From Candidatus Heritagella intestinalis (GTDB lineage: Bacteria > Bacillota > Clostridia > Oscillospirales > Acutalibacteraceae), in contig CAJFVO010000008.1 of NCBI GenBank assembly GCA_904420555.1, positions 31,121-95,120 on the forward strand: a DNA stretch of 64,000 nt. Reading direction: 5' to 3'. A program made the translations under genes and the position numbers. Below are positions 1 to 8,214 of this stretch, piece by piece. How positions within the stretch are numbered: the stretch's first letter is position 1; each line of letters starts with the position of its first letter. The notes under the pieces were generated by a model. It was not told the origin of the DNA. It saw nothing but the letters and a program-made list of their open reading frames with translations, and searched no databases.

Positions 1-717
1 AATGCAGATCCCTTGAAAAAGCATGTCGTTCGGTTGAATGGAGAAATTCTAGCGGAAGGAACGGATTATTCGGTAAAGGAAACTGGTGGAAACGGAGAGT
101 GGAATCAGTATACCTATACGATTTTCAAATCTCTGTTCGAAGCTGAAGGAGAGTATAAAATCGTAATCGAATCAATCGATGGCGCTGACAGCACTGCTTT
201 CAGTGATATTAAGAATGCAGAGGTTTCCTTTGTAGTAGACCGGACAGCTCCTATTGTAACGGTTTCGGGCTTGGAATCCGGCGGGCGTTATCAAGAGGAG
301 AATCATACAGTTACAATGATTCCTGCCGATGATGGAGGAAAGTTGGCTACATTGAAGCTGACAGTCAGCGATGCTGAACAAAATCAGGTGGCAGAATATC
401 AGTGGTCCGGAGAAGAACTGGAAACGGCTCTGCAGGAAGGAGAAGGAGCTGTTACCGCTGAGATTCCATCTGGATTGGATATGAATGTAAAGATTGTCTG
501 TACAGATGCGGCAGCTGATACACCTGAGGAAACAGGAAATACATTTGAAAAGGCTTATGAGGATATTACAGTATCCGGACAGTGGTATGTGATTTTCTAT
601 GCTAATAAGCCTCTCTTCTACGGATGTATTGCCGGAGTAGCAGTACTCGTAGCTGCTCTCGTTGTGTTCTTGATTCTTTGGAAGAAAAAATCTAACCGCA
701 GGGAGGAACAGTCTTAA
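1..717 (+). CDS. C-terminal part of a membrane-anchored surface protein (5' partial)
   Basis: The frame is open to the left window edge, and the first in-frame start-like codon (TTG at 13) has no ribosome binding site, so this is the end of a larger gene. The visible part looks like extracellular beta-sandwich (Ig-like) repeats; one repeat begins near the DRTAPIVTVSG stretch, wording typical of bacterial Ig-like modules. It ends with one hydrophobic segment (about 24 residues), a KKK stop-transfer cluster and a short charged tail. There is no LPxTG-like motif before the membrane segment, so anchoring is by the membrane and not by sortase. Function is unknown; an adhesin or secreted-protein scaffold is plausible. 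A strong hairpin lies 54 bases after the stop. Confidence 0.75.
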   Translation, partial: NADPLKKHVVRLNGEILAEGTDYSVKETGGNGEWNQYTYTIFKSLFEAEGEYKIVIESIDGADSTAFSDIKNAEVSFVVDRTAPIVTVSGLESGGRYQEENHTVTMIPADDGGKLATLKLTVSDAEQNQVAEYQWSGEELETALQEGEGAVTAEIPSGLDMNVKIVCTDAAADTPEETGNTFEKAYEDITVSGQWYVIFYANKPLFYGCIAGVAVLVAALVVFLILWKKKSNRREEQS

Positions 718-770
718 ATTTTAGTTCTGACTCCAGCGGAAGGGCAATTGAAGTTTAATAGCTAAAAGGC

Positions 771-813
771 AAAAGGGATATTGATGACGAAATTTGTCAT
801 CAATATCCCTTTT
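771..813 (+). terminator. Long perfect hairpin terminator between convergent genes
   Basis: Perfect 18-bp inverted repeat (771-788 with 796-813) around a 7-base loop; the 3' arm ends in a T run. It lies between the surface-protein gene and the convergent HMA gene and may stop transcription from both sides. Confidence 0.8.
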
Positions 814-903
814 CTTCATTTAGACACAATAGGTTTTCACAGGCAAGCTCTTTTACTTGGTGAATTTAAGAAAACGCCCAACAACAAAAGAAAATGGAGA
901 AAA

Positions 904-1173
904 TCAGCCTCGGCGGGACTTGCGGAAAGAAGAGAACAATCCTTTCTTTTCAAAAGGCGCTTTGGAAAGGGAGAGTACCTGATACCCAGTGCGGTCGATC
1001 ACAGCCCGCAAAGCAGATTCATCCAGCTCTTTTTCCGAAAGAATCGTTGTCTGCTTCTTTTTGTGAGAAGATTCCACTTTCTTGACGGGAAAAGCATTGC
1101 GAATCGCATCGTTGATGTGGGATTCGCACATGCCGCACTGCATACCTTCGATGGATAGGGTATACTGTATCAT
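904..1173 (-). CDS. Small heavy-metal-associated (HMA) domain protein, CopZ-like
   Basis: About 89 residues with one HMA fold. It begins M-I-Q-Y-T-L-S-I-E-G-M-Q-C-G-M-C, so the metal-binding GMxCxxC pair is Cys13/Cys16. Such proteins bind Cu(I) or another soft metal in the cytoplasm, as chaperone or buffer. The C-terminus is a basic tail (FRKSRRG) not needed for the fold. An upstream in-frame ATG at 1194 would add seven residues, but it has no ribosome binding site and HMA proteins usually start just before the first strand, so I prefer 1173. A palindrome resembling a metal-regulator box lies just upstream (1204-1221). No P-type ATPase or copper repressor is adjacent, so the metal is uncertain. 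Confidence 0.8.
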   Translation of the reverse strand: MIQYTLSIEGMQCGMCESHINDAIRNAFPVKKVESSHKKKQTTILSEKELDESALRAVIDRTGYQVLSLSKAPFEKKGLFSSFRKSRRG

Positions 1174-1203
1174 TGCCGGTTCACTTCCCTTCATGCAATT
1201 TGG

Positions 1204-1221
1204 TTAGTTTATGCTAACTAA
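1204..1221 (-). promoter_or_regulatory. DtxR/MntR-like palindromic operator candidate
   Basis: TTAGTT-N6-AACTAA, a perfect 6-bp palindrome about 30 bases upstream of the HMA start. It resembles the DtxR-family iron box (TTAGGTTAG/CTAACCTAA) more than a CsoR or CopY site. The family assignment is inference. Confidence 0.5.
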
Positions 1222-1289
1222 ATTTTATCATATTCTCCCGCTGCTGTCAAGGCGCTTCTAACGGAAATCCGGAACGGGGCATAACGAAA

Positions 1290-1318
1290 CGGACGCCCCG
1301 GAAATCCCGGAGCGTCCG
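1290..1318 (-). terminator. Terminator of pyruvate kinase gene
   Basis: GC-rich stem (GGACGC.CCGG paired with CCGG.GCGTCC) followed on the minus strand by a short T-rich run, about 30 bases past the pyk stop. Confidence 0.75.
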
Positions 1319-1350
1319 CATTGCAGCAGTTCTATTTTTAGAAAGAAGGG

Positions 1351-3099
1351 TTAATTGTGCTGGCCGCCGGAAACAACGCCCTTAGCAGCGTCAACGGTCA
1401 CGGTGGTGCCGCTCTTCAGCAGGGAGGTGGCGTATTCTGCGCCTACGATTACCGGCTTATCCAGGGCCAAACCTACGATAGCCGCATGGGAGTCCACGCC
1501 TTCTTTTTCGGTTACGATGGCGGAAGCCCGGCGCATCTGGGGCAGGATGTCGTTGGTGGTGTAGGGGATTACCAGAATATCCCCATCGTGTAATTCCTTA
1601 ATGGCCTCCTCTTCGTCCTTGCAGACACATAGGTTGCCGGTAACAGAGCCCTTGGTAATCCCTACGCCGGAAACCCGCACATCACCCACCAGCTGAACCT
1701 TCAGCAGGTTGGTAGTACCGGAAACGCCCAGGGGCACACCGGTGGTGATGACCACCATATCGCCGTTGTCTACCAGGCCGGCAGCGCTGGCTACGCTGAC
1801 TACATGGTCAAAGAGCTCGTCGGTATTGCTCTTCTCCTCCACCATAATGGGGCGTACACCCCAGGAGAGGTTCATCTGGCGATATACCTTCGGCTCAGTA
1901 GTGCCGCTGATAATGGGACACTCGGGACGGAAACGGGAGATCATCCGGGCGGTGCGGCCGGATTTGGAAACGGTGATAATGGCCCGGGCTCCCAGGTCGT
2001 GGGCAGTGGTGCAGGTAGCGTGGGAAATGGCCATGGTCACATTGGGCTGATCCAGCTGGCCGCGCTTGTCGAAACGGGCCTTATAATCGATGTCCTCTTC
2101 CGTACGCACGGCAATCCGGATCATGGTTTTCAGGGACTCAATGGGATAATCGCCGGCAGCGGTCTCGCCGGAGAGCATGATGGCGCTGGTGCCGTCATAA
2201 ATAGCGTTGGCCACGTCTGTAGATTCTGCACGGGTGGGACGGGGGTTCTTCATCATGGAGTCCAGCATCTGGGTGGCAGTGATGACCTGCTTGCCGGCCA
2301 GATAGGCCTTTTTGATGAGCTCCTTCTGGATGACCGGGATCTCTTCCAGGGGGATTTCTACGCCCAGGTCGCCGCGGGCCACCATGATGCCGTCGGCCAC
2401 GTTGATAATCTCGTCGATATTCCGTACGCCGTCAATATTTTCAATCTTGGCGATGATGCGGATATCGTGATTCCCCATGCTTTCCAGAAGAGCGCGCATT
2501 TCCAGAATATCATCGGCGGTGCGGGTGAAGGAAGCAGCGATAAAGTCGAAGTCCTCCTTCACGGCAAATTCCAGGTCCTTGCGGTCCTGTTCGCTGATGA
2601 AGGGCAGGGAGAGCTGGACGCCGGGAACGTTGATGCTCTTACGGGAAGATACCGGGCCGCCGTTGATCACGCGGCAGACAATATCCGTGTCGGTGTAGGA
2701 CTCCACTCGCAGCTCGATCAGGCCGTCGTCAATGAGAATACGGGTACCCACCGACACATCCTGGGGAAGGCCGGCGAAGGTGATGGAGGCAATGGATTCG
2801 TTGCCCATTACTTCGCGGGTGGTCAAGGTGAACTGGCTTCCGGGTTCCAGCATAACCTTGGGCGGGTCGAACTGCTTCACGCGGATTTCGGGGCCTTTGG
2901 TATCCAGGAGCAAAGCTACCGGCAGGTCCAATTCTTCCCGCAGGGCCTTGACCTTGTCGGCCCGGACCTTCTGCTCCGCATGGGTCTGGTGGGAAAAGTT
3001 CAGCCGGACTACGTCCACACCGGATTCCATAAGCTGCCGGAGAACGTCCCCTTTGTCAGTGGCGGGGCCCAGGGTGCAGATGATTTTCGTCTTCCTCAT
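1351..3099 (-). CDS. pyk: Pyruvate kinase with C-terminal phosphohistidine-like domain
   Basis: 582 residues. Catalyses PEP + ADP to pyruvate + ATP, the last step of glycolysis, in the cytoplasm. The N-terminus is MRKTKIICTLGPA; the barrel motifs DTKGPEIR, MVARGDLGVEIP and TATQMLDSM are intact, and the regulatory C domain follows. After about residue 475 comes an extra swivelling domain like that of PEP synthase/PPDK, with GVDSHAAI carrying the conserved His. This long form is normal for Bacillus-type enzymes (about 585 residues). The gene stands alone: a good sigmaA promoter lies at 3242-3270 and a terminator at 1290-1318. No pfkA lies beside it here, although the two are paired in many Firmicutes. 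Confidence 0.97.
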   Translation of the reverse strand: MRKTKIICTLGPATDKGDVLRQLMESGVDVVRLNFSHQTHAEQKVRADKVKALREELDLPVALLLDTKGPEIRVKQFDPPKVMLEPGSQFTLTTREVMGNESIASITFAGLPQDVSVGTRILIDDGLIELRVESYTDTDIVCRVINGGPVSSRKSINVPGVQLSLPFISEQDRKDLEFAVKEDFDFIAASFTRTADDILEMRALLESMGNHDIRIIAKIENIDGVRNIDEIINVADGIMVARGDLGVEIPLEEIPVIQKELIKKAYLAGKQVITATQMLDSMMKNPRPTRAESTDVANAIYDGTSAIMLSGETAAGDYPIESLKTMIRIAVRTEEDIDYKARFDKRGQLDQPNVTMAISHATCTTAHDLGARAIITVSKSGRTARMISRFRPECPIISGTTEPKVYRQMNLSWGVRPIMVEEKSNTDELFDHVVSVASAAGLVDNGDMVVITTGVPLGVSGTTNLLKVQLVGDVRVSGVGITKGSVTGNLCVCKDEEEAIKELHDGDILVIPYTTNDILPQMRRASAIVTEKEGVDSHAAIVGLALDKPVIVGAEYATSLLKSGTTVTVDAAKGVVSGGQHN

Positions 3100-3241
3100 G
3101 ATGATTCACGACTCCCATCTAAAAATATTTTTGAAAGAATAAGGGTTGCAGATAAAATAGAAATCCCTGTATGGCAAACGCAGGAAAGTCCCTGTCTTGC
3201 CGGGCATTTCTTTTCGAAATCCACAGAATCTCCTGGTTCTT

Positions 3242-3270
3242 ATTATAATAGATTTATGGAATAATTGCAA
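3242..3270 (-). promoter_or_regulatory. SigmaA promoter for pyk
   Basis: Minus strand TTGCAA, 17-base spacer, TATAAT. It predicts a 5' leader of about 135 bases before the pyk start. Confidence 0.75.
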
Positions 3271-3336
3271 TTCCTGTTGCGTAAAGATTCTGAAAAGGCC
3301 GGATTTTAGGAAATCTCCGGAAAACCGGGAAAAGAG

Positions 3337-3365
3337 TTGAATTTTGGGCGGCTTCCCGGTACAAT
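3337..3365 (+). promoter_or_regulatory. SigmaA promoter for the VanY-like gene
   Basis: TTGAAT, 17-base spacer, TACAAT, about 27 bases before the GTG start. Confidence 0.7.
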
Positions 3366-3391
3366 AAGAGAAAGCAAAATGGAGAAGCACG

Positions 3392-4222
3392 GTGAAATAC
3401 AGCAAAAAGGCGGGGAAATCCATGAAACATGGAAAGCGGCGCGGGGAGCGGATTGTAAAAGCCAAACCCAGCGGCTATGAAGAGAAGAAAGTCCGGCGGT
3501 TGGGGAGAATACGGGCGGCAGTGGGACTGCTGTTAGTGGCGGTAGCCGCAGGCGGGCTGTGGTTTGCCTGGCAGCAGGCCATGCGCCCCTATGAAGAAGA
3601 GCCGGCAACTTCCTCTTCTTCATCGTCCGCCTCACAGGAAGAGTCCCTTCCCCGGTATGGGGATGATTTTAATTTAAAGCTGGCCAATGCGGACAATCCC
3701 CTGTCCCAGGAGGACGCCCCGGAGCTTACGGACTTCCAGGGGGTGCAGGTGGACGAACGGATCGTACCGGCTTTGGAGGCGCTGCTGGAAGCGGCCCAGG
3801 AGGCGGAGATTCCCCTGGAGGTTACAGAAGGGTATGTAAGCCCGGAAGAGCAGGATCAACGGTTTGAGGAGCGGGTGCAGCAGCTCATGGAAACCGAGGG
3901 CTATTCCCGTGTAATGGCAGAACAGACCGCTGTGCAGACAGTGGCCCGGGGCGGTCAGGACGAGAGCCAGACGGGGATGTCCGTGCGGGTGGCGGCCCAG
4001 GGAGCGGAGGGGAACTTCCAGGATACCGCCCAATACCGGTGGCTTTCCCGCCATTCCATTGAATACGGCTTTGTGTTCCGGTATCCCGAGGGGAAGAGCA
4101 GCTATACAGGACGGGAGTTTGACCCCAGCTATATCCGCTATGTGGGGGAAACCGCTGCCAGCCGGATGCGGGCCTTGCAGATGTGCCTGGAGGAGTATGC
4201 GGAATATGCGTCGGAAAGCTGA
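3392..4222 (+). CDS. VanY/M15B-like membrane protein with lost zinc ligands (probable pseudoenzyme)
   Basis: 276 residues: a basic cytoplasmic N-terminus, one membrane helix (about 42-64), a Ser-rich linker, then an extracellular domain aligned by eye to the D-alanyl-D-alanine carboxypeptidase VanY family. Family landmarks are present: EGYVSPEEQ, WLSRHSIEYGFVFRYP, a Y-x-G step and RYVG near the end. The metal and catalytic positions are not. The usual SEHxxGxAxD appears as D190-E-S-Q-T-G-M-S-V-R199, losing His and Asp, and the usual EPWH appears as D244-P-S-Y247, losing Glu and His. It probably cannot hydrolyse peptidoglycan and may instead bind stem peptide or act as a regulator. Start: GTG with GGAG seven bases upstream; ATG at 3422 is an alternative. 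Monocistronic. Confidence 0.75.
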   Translation: MKYSKKAGKSMKHGKRRGERIVKAKPSGYEEKKVRRLGRIRAAVGLLLVAVAAGGLWFAWQQAMRPYEEEPATSSSSSSASQEESLPRYGDDFNLKLANADNPLSQEDAPELTDFQGVQVDERIVPALEALLEAAQEAEIPLEVTEGYVSPEEQDQRFEERVQQLMETEGYSRVMAEQTAVQTVARGGQDESQTGMSVRVAAQGAEGNFQDTAQYRWLSRHSIEYGFVFRYPEGKSSYTGREFDPSYIRYVGETAASRMRALQMCLEEYAEYASES

Positions 4223-4268
4223 AATCGGGCTTCTTTTTGAGAAAAATGAAATTTTCTGAAAATAAGGC

Positions 4269-4297
4269 TTGCATTTCTCCGGGGTCTGTGGTAGAAT
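4269..4297 (+). promoter_or_regulatory. Promoter for rpmE
   Basis: TTGCAT, 17-base spacer, TAGAAT, about 43 bases before the rpmE start. Confidence 0.65.
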
Positions 4298-4339
4298 TCA
4301 TTTGTTAATGTTGCAGCTGGGCTGAAAGAGGTGACAAAG

Positions 4340-4549
4340 ATGCAGGATAATATGCACCCCAAGTATGTGGATACGACCATCACTTGCGCTTGCGGCAACG
4401 TGATCCATACTCGCTCCACTAAGGAGAACATCCGTGTTGAAATTTGCTCCAAGTGCCATCCGTTCTTTACCGGCAAGCAGAAGCTCGTTGATACCAGCGG
4501 ACGCGTGGACATGTTCAAGAAGCGTTACGGCTTACAGGATAAAAAATAA
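4340..4549 (+). CDS. rpmE: Ribosomal protein bL31, zinc-binding form
   Basis: 69 residues starting MQDNMHPKY. Large-subunit protein bL31, which helps bridge the subunits. CAC near the start of the fold and CSKC further on supply the cysteines of the zinc-containing (C+) type, and HPFFTGKQ is the family hallmark. The ATG at 4340 is chosen over an in-frame GTG at 4331 because AGAGGTG sits six bases before it. Own promoter and terminator; monocistronic. Confidence 0.97.
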   Translation: MQDNMHPKYVDTTITCACGNVIHTRSTKENIRVEICSKCHPFFTGKQKLVDTSGRVDMFKKRYGLQDKK

Positions 4550-4562
4550 GATGCTGCTTTTT

Positions 4563-4597
4563 CTGGGCGGTGCAGAGATGCGCCGCCCAGTTTTTTT
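4563..4597 (+). terminator. Rho-independent terminator of rpmE
   Basis: CTGGGCGG stem pairing with CCGCCCAG, followed by seven T. Confidence 0.92.
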
Positions 4598-4626
4598 CAA
4601 GCTGACAGGGAAAGGAGGTCTGGACG

Positions 4627-5265
4627 ATGGGGGAATATCGGACCATTGCTTCCCAGGCCCAGGATGAATTTGTCGAAAAGCGCTCCCGGTTTATCGGCTA
4701 CGCCAAGCCTGTGACTACAGAGGAGGAAGCGGCAGCTTTTATCGGGGAGATCAAATCCAAACACTGGGACGCCACCCATAATGTCTATGCATACCGTTTG
4801 CGCCAAGGCCAGATTCAGCGTTATTCCGATGACGGAGAGCCTCAGGGGACTGCGGGGATTCCGGTGCTGGATGTGCTGCAAAAATCCGATGTGACCGACA
4901 CCGTGCTGGTAGTTACCCGCTATTTTGGCGGCATTTTGCTGGGGGGCGGCGGCCTGGTGCGGGCCTATTCCCACGGGGCCTCTATCGCGCTCCAGGCGGC
5001 GGGGGTCATCACCATGCGGGAATGCGCCCTCCTGCGCCTTACCTGTGATTACAGCCAGTATGGCCGGGTGAGCTCCCTGGTACCGGAATGCGGCGGGGTA
5101 ATAGATGATACTGCCTTTACCGAAGCGGTGTCCCTATCTTTCCACATGGCGCCGGAGAACATGGCATCCTTTGCCCGGCAGTTGGCCGATGCCACCAACG
5201 GCCAGGTGTCCTTTACCGAAGAGGGCAAGGCCTTTTTCCGCTGGAAGGATTCCGCGGCGAAATAA
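4627..5265 (+). CDS. yigZ: YigZ/IMPACT family protein
   Basis: 212 residues. The N-terminal UPF0029/IMPACT domain (about 10-120) shows the motifs RSRFIGYA, HNVYAYRL, SDDGEPQGTAG and TRYFGGILLGGGGLVRAY; a C-terminal ferredoxin-like DUF1949 domain follows. The bacterial role is poorly defined; the fold suggests nucleic-acid or translation-factor binding, and eukaryotic IMPACT modulates GCN2. AAAGGAGG precedes the ATG. It is expressed after the rpmE terminator, with no clear promoter of its own seen. Confidence 0.93.
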   Translation: MGEYRTIASQAQDEFVEKRSRFIGYAKPVTTEEEAAAFIGEIKSKHWDATHNVYAYRLRQGQIQRYSDDGEPQGTAGIPVLDVLQKSDVTDTVLVVTRYFGGILLGGGGLVRAYSHGASIALQAAGVITMRECALLRLTCDYSQYGRVSSLVPECGGVIDDTAFTEAVSLSFHMAPENMASFARQLADATNGQVSFTEEGKAFFRWKDSAAK

Positions 5266-5407
5266 GCCAGCCTTCCCGTGAAAGGCACGCTTCTCCCACT
5301 TCCCTCGACAAAAGAAGAAAAATATTTTTTATTTTTTAAAGGTTATTTCGTTTTTTTTGCGTATATAACTAATAGAGGGAGTTTTCCCCTGAAAGGAGGG
5401 AGCCACG

Positions 5408-6403
5408 TTGACCGTTCGGGAAGAGATTCAACGGATGGAAACCCAGACGCTTTCACCGGCGGCGTCCCTTTCTCAGAATACCCGGGGAAGGGAGAGGCCG
5501 GAAGAGGAATGCAGCCTGCGCACCCCGTATCAGCGGGACCGGGATAGGATCCTTCATTGTAAGGCCTTCCGGCGGCTGAAGCACAAGACCCAGGTGTTTT
5601 TGTCCCCTCAGGGGGACCACTACCGCACCCGGCTGACCCATACGCTGGAGGTATCCCAGATTGCCCGGACCATTGCCCGGGCTTTGCGTCTCAATGAGGA
5701 TTTGACGGAGGCCATCTCTCTGGGCCATGACTTGGGGCACACGCCCTTTGGCCATGCCGGGGAGCACGTCCTGAATCAACTGTATCCCGGAGGTTTCCGC
5801 CATTATGAGCAGAGCGTCCGGGTGGTGGAAAAGCTGGAGAAATCCGGCCAGGGGCTGAACCTGACCTGGGAGGTCCGGGACGGGATTCTGTGCCACACCC
5901 GGGGGAGGGAAGCCGCCACTGCGGAGGGCCGTCTGGTGCGGCTGGCGGATAAGATCGCCTATCTGAATCACGATGTGGACGACGCTATCCGGGCCGGGGT
6001 CCTGTCAGAGGAGGAACTCCCCCGGCAGGTGAAGGAAACCCTGGGGGAGAGGCGTTCCCAGCGCATTGACTGTATGGTGCGTTCTGTAGTGGAAAACAGC
6101 GAAAACGGCCAGATCCGTATGGGGGAAGATGTCCAGGAAGGCTTTGATTGTCTGCATACTTTTATGTATCAGCGGGTATATCTGAATTCGGTGGCTAAAC
6201 AGGAAGAGGCTAAGGTTCCCAATATGCTGGGAACCCTGTATGGGTATTTGCTCTCCCCGGGAAAGCTCCCGGAAGAGATGGCCTTTATTGCGGAAACCGA
6301 AGGGGTGGAGCGGGCCGTGTGCGATTACATTGCCGGCATGACCGACCAGTATGCAGTGGATATGTTCCGGCGGCTGTTTATTCCCCAGGCGTGGAGCCGG
6401 TAG
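5408..6403 (+). CDS. dgt: Deoxyguanosinetriphosphate triphosphohydrolase-like HD protein
   Basis: 331 residues. HD-domain hydrolase related to dGTPase, which splits dNTP to nucleoside and triphosphate. H in TRLTHTLEV, HD in ISLGHDLGHTPFGHAG and D in RLADKIAYLNHDVDD supply the metal ligands. The start is TTG at 5408 with AAAGGAGG eight bases upstream; no ATG fits the conserved N-terminus. The length matches the short Firmicutes form, which often lies directly before dnaG, as here (32-base gap). It probably belongs to the dgt-dnaG-rpoD transcript. The preceding 140 bases are AT-rich and may hold a promoter, but I could not define one. Confidence 0.9.
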   Translation: MTVREEIQRMETQTLSPAASLSQNTRGRERPEEECSLRTPYQRDRDRILHCKAFRRLKHKTQVFLSPQGDHYRTRLTHTLEVSQIARTIARALRLNEDLTEAISLGHDLGHTPFGHAGEHVLNQLYPGGFRHYEQSVRVVEKLEKSGQGLNLTWEVRDGILCHTRGREAATAEGRLVRLADKIAYLNHDVDDAIRAGVLSEEELPRQVKETLGERRSQRIDCMVRSVVENSENGQIRMGEDVQEGFDCLHTFMYQRVYLNSVAKQEEAKVPNMLGTLYGYLLSPGKLPEEMAFIAETEGVERAVCDYIAGMTDQYAVDMFRRLFIPQAWSR

Positions 6404-6435
6404 GGGGCTGATTTTCCAGGAAGGAGGAGGAGAAT

Positions 6436-8202
6436 TTGCCGCTTCCCGATTTATTTTTGCAGGAGCTGAAGGCCCGGACAGACATTTCGGAGCTGGTATC
6501 CTCCTATGTAAACCTGCGCCGGAGCGGTCGCAATCTGGTGGGACTCTGTCCCTTCCACCACGAAAAGACCGCTTCCTTCAACGTGTATCCGGACAACGGC
6601 TCCTTTTATTGTTTTGGCTGCGGCGTAGGGGGAGATGTGATTACCTTTGTCCGGAAGATTGAGAATCTGGACTATATGGAAGCCGTGCGGTTCTTGGCCC
6701 AGCGGGCGGGAATCCCAGTCCCCGAGGAGCAGGTGGACGACAGTATGTCCCGGCTTCGGGCCCGGGTACTGGAAATCAATCGGGAGACCGCTCGGTTTTA
6801 CTATCGGGTGCTCCTTTCCAAGCAGGGGAAGCCTGGGCTGGATTACCTTTTGGGCCGGGGGCTCACCATGGAGACCATCCGCCATTTCGGCCTGGGCTTT
6901 TCTCCGCCGGGACGGTTTACCCTTGTGGACCATCTGCGCCGTCTGAAATACACGGAAGACGAGCTGATCCAGGCCAATGTGGCTTTTCGCAGCCGAAGCG
7001 GCAGGGCCATGGACCGGTTTTACAACCGGGTCATGTTTCCCATTATTGACCTGCGGGGCAATGTGGTGGCCTTTGGCGGGCGGATTCTCACCGATGAAAA
7101 GCCCAAATATATCAACACCTCCGACACGCCGGTGTACCATAAGAGCAGCGGGCTCTTCGCTATGAATTTCGCCAAGAATAACGGCGGGGAGCAGCTGATT
7201 CTGGCCGAGGGCTATATGGATGTGATTTCCCTGCACCAGGCGGGGTTCACCAACGCTATGGCCTCTCTGGGCACCTCCCTTACCGTGGAGCAGGCCCGGC
7301 TTATGGCCCGGTATGCCAAGGAAGTGGTTATCTGCTACGACTCCGATGACGCTGGCCGGCGGGCTACGGCCCGGGCCATTCCCATCCTCCGGGACGCTGG
7401 ACTGCTGGTGAAAGTGCTGGCGGTGCCGGGGAACAAAGACCCGGATGAGTATATCCGTTCCCACGGGGCGGAGGGGCACGCGTACTTCAAGCGGCTGCTG
7501 GACGCCTGCGGCAATGATGTGGAATACCGCCTGAGCAGGATTAAGGCGGAGTGCAGCACGGAGACCCCGCAGGGGCGGGTGGAGTACCTGACCCGGGGGG
7601 CGGAGCTGCTTTCCACTCTGGAAAACCGCATTGAGCAGGAGGTATACGCCGGGCGCTTGGCACAGGAAACCGGGATTGACCGGGGAGCTGTGCTGTCCCA
7701 GGTGAGGCAATACAGCCGAAGGAGAGAGAAAAATCGCTCGCAAAAGCAATTCCGGCAGGTGCAGCGGGAGCTGGGGGCCGTGGGAGACACGGTGAACCCG
7801 GAAAAGAGCCGCCACCTTCGGGCGGCCAACGCGGAGGAAGCCCTCATCGCCTATTTGGCGGCCCATCCCGATGGGGCCGAGTGGGTGGAAAAGCGCCTTT
7901 CGCCGGAAAAGTTCAGCACCAATTTTACCCGGAAGCTCTACCGCATGGTGCTGGAAAAACTGAAAGACAACAAGCCTCTGGCGTTGTCGGACCTGAGCCA
8001 AGACCTGACGGAGGACGAGGTGTCCGCTGTTTCCGGAATCTTGGCCCGGCATCATTCGGTGCCGGCAGGACGGCGGGACGCGGAGGAATATATAGAAATC
8101 ATCGAACAGGAAGCGGGCAGGCTCAGTGAAGAAGCCCTTCGCACCGCTTCGGAAGAAGAATTGATGAAGCAGCTGCAAACGCTGCGAGAACGCAAGAAAT
8201 AG
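6436..8202 (+). CDS. dnaG: DNA primase
   Basis: 588 residues. Synthesises RNA primers at the replication fork. The N-terminal zinc ribbon has Cys38, His41, Cys59 and Cys62; the RNA polymerase core follows, with TOPRIM motifs LILAEGYMDV and VVICYDSDDAGRRA. The C-terminal region would contact DnaB helicase. Start is TTG at 6436 with AAGGAGGAGG just upstream; the protein begins MPLPDLFLQELKART, which fits the family. It lies 12 bases before rpoD, the classic macromolecular-synthesis arrangement, here without rpsU. Confidence 0.97.
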   Translation: MPLPDLFLQELKARTDISELVSSYVNLRRSGRNLVGLCPFHHEKTASFNVYPDNGSFYCFGCGVGGDVITFVRKIENLDYMEAVRFLAQRAGIPVPEEQVDDSMSRLRARVLEINRETARFYYRVLLSKQGKPGLDYLLGRGLTMETIRHFGLGFSPPGRFTLVDHLRRLKYTEDELIQANVAFRSRSGRAMDRFYNRVMFPIIDLRGNVVAFGGRILTDEKPKYINTSDTPVYHKSSGLFAMNFAKNNGGEQLILAEGYMDVISLHQAGFTNAMASLGTSLTVEQARLMARYAKEVVICYDSDDAGRRATARAIPILRDAGLLVKVLAVPGNKDPDEYIRSHGAEGHAYFKRLLDACGNDVEYRLSRIKAECSTETPQGRVEYLTRGAELLSTLENRIEQEVYAGRLAQETGIDRGAVLSQVRQYSRRREKNRSQKQFRQVQRELGAVGDTVNPEKSRHLRAANAEEALIAYLAAHPDGAEWVEKRLSPEKFSTNFTRKLYRMVLEKLKDNKPLALSDLSQDLTEDEVSAVSGILARHHSVPAGRRDAEEYIEIIEQEAGRLSEEALRTASEEELMKQLQTLRERKK

Positions 8203-8214
8203 GGGGATGTTTTC

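Noticed and set aside
1804..3264. 486-codon frame opposite pyk
   Set aside because: Shadow of pyruvate kinase, and it covers the pyk promoter.
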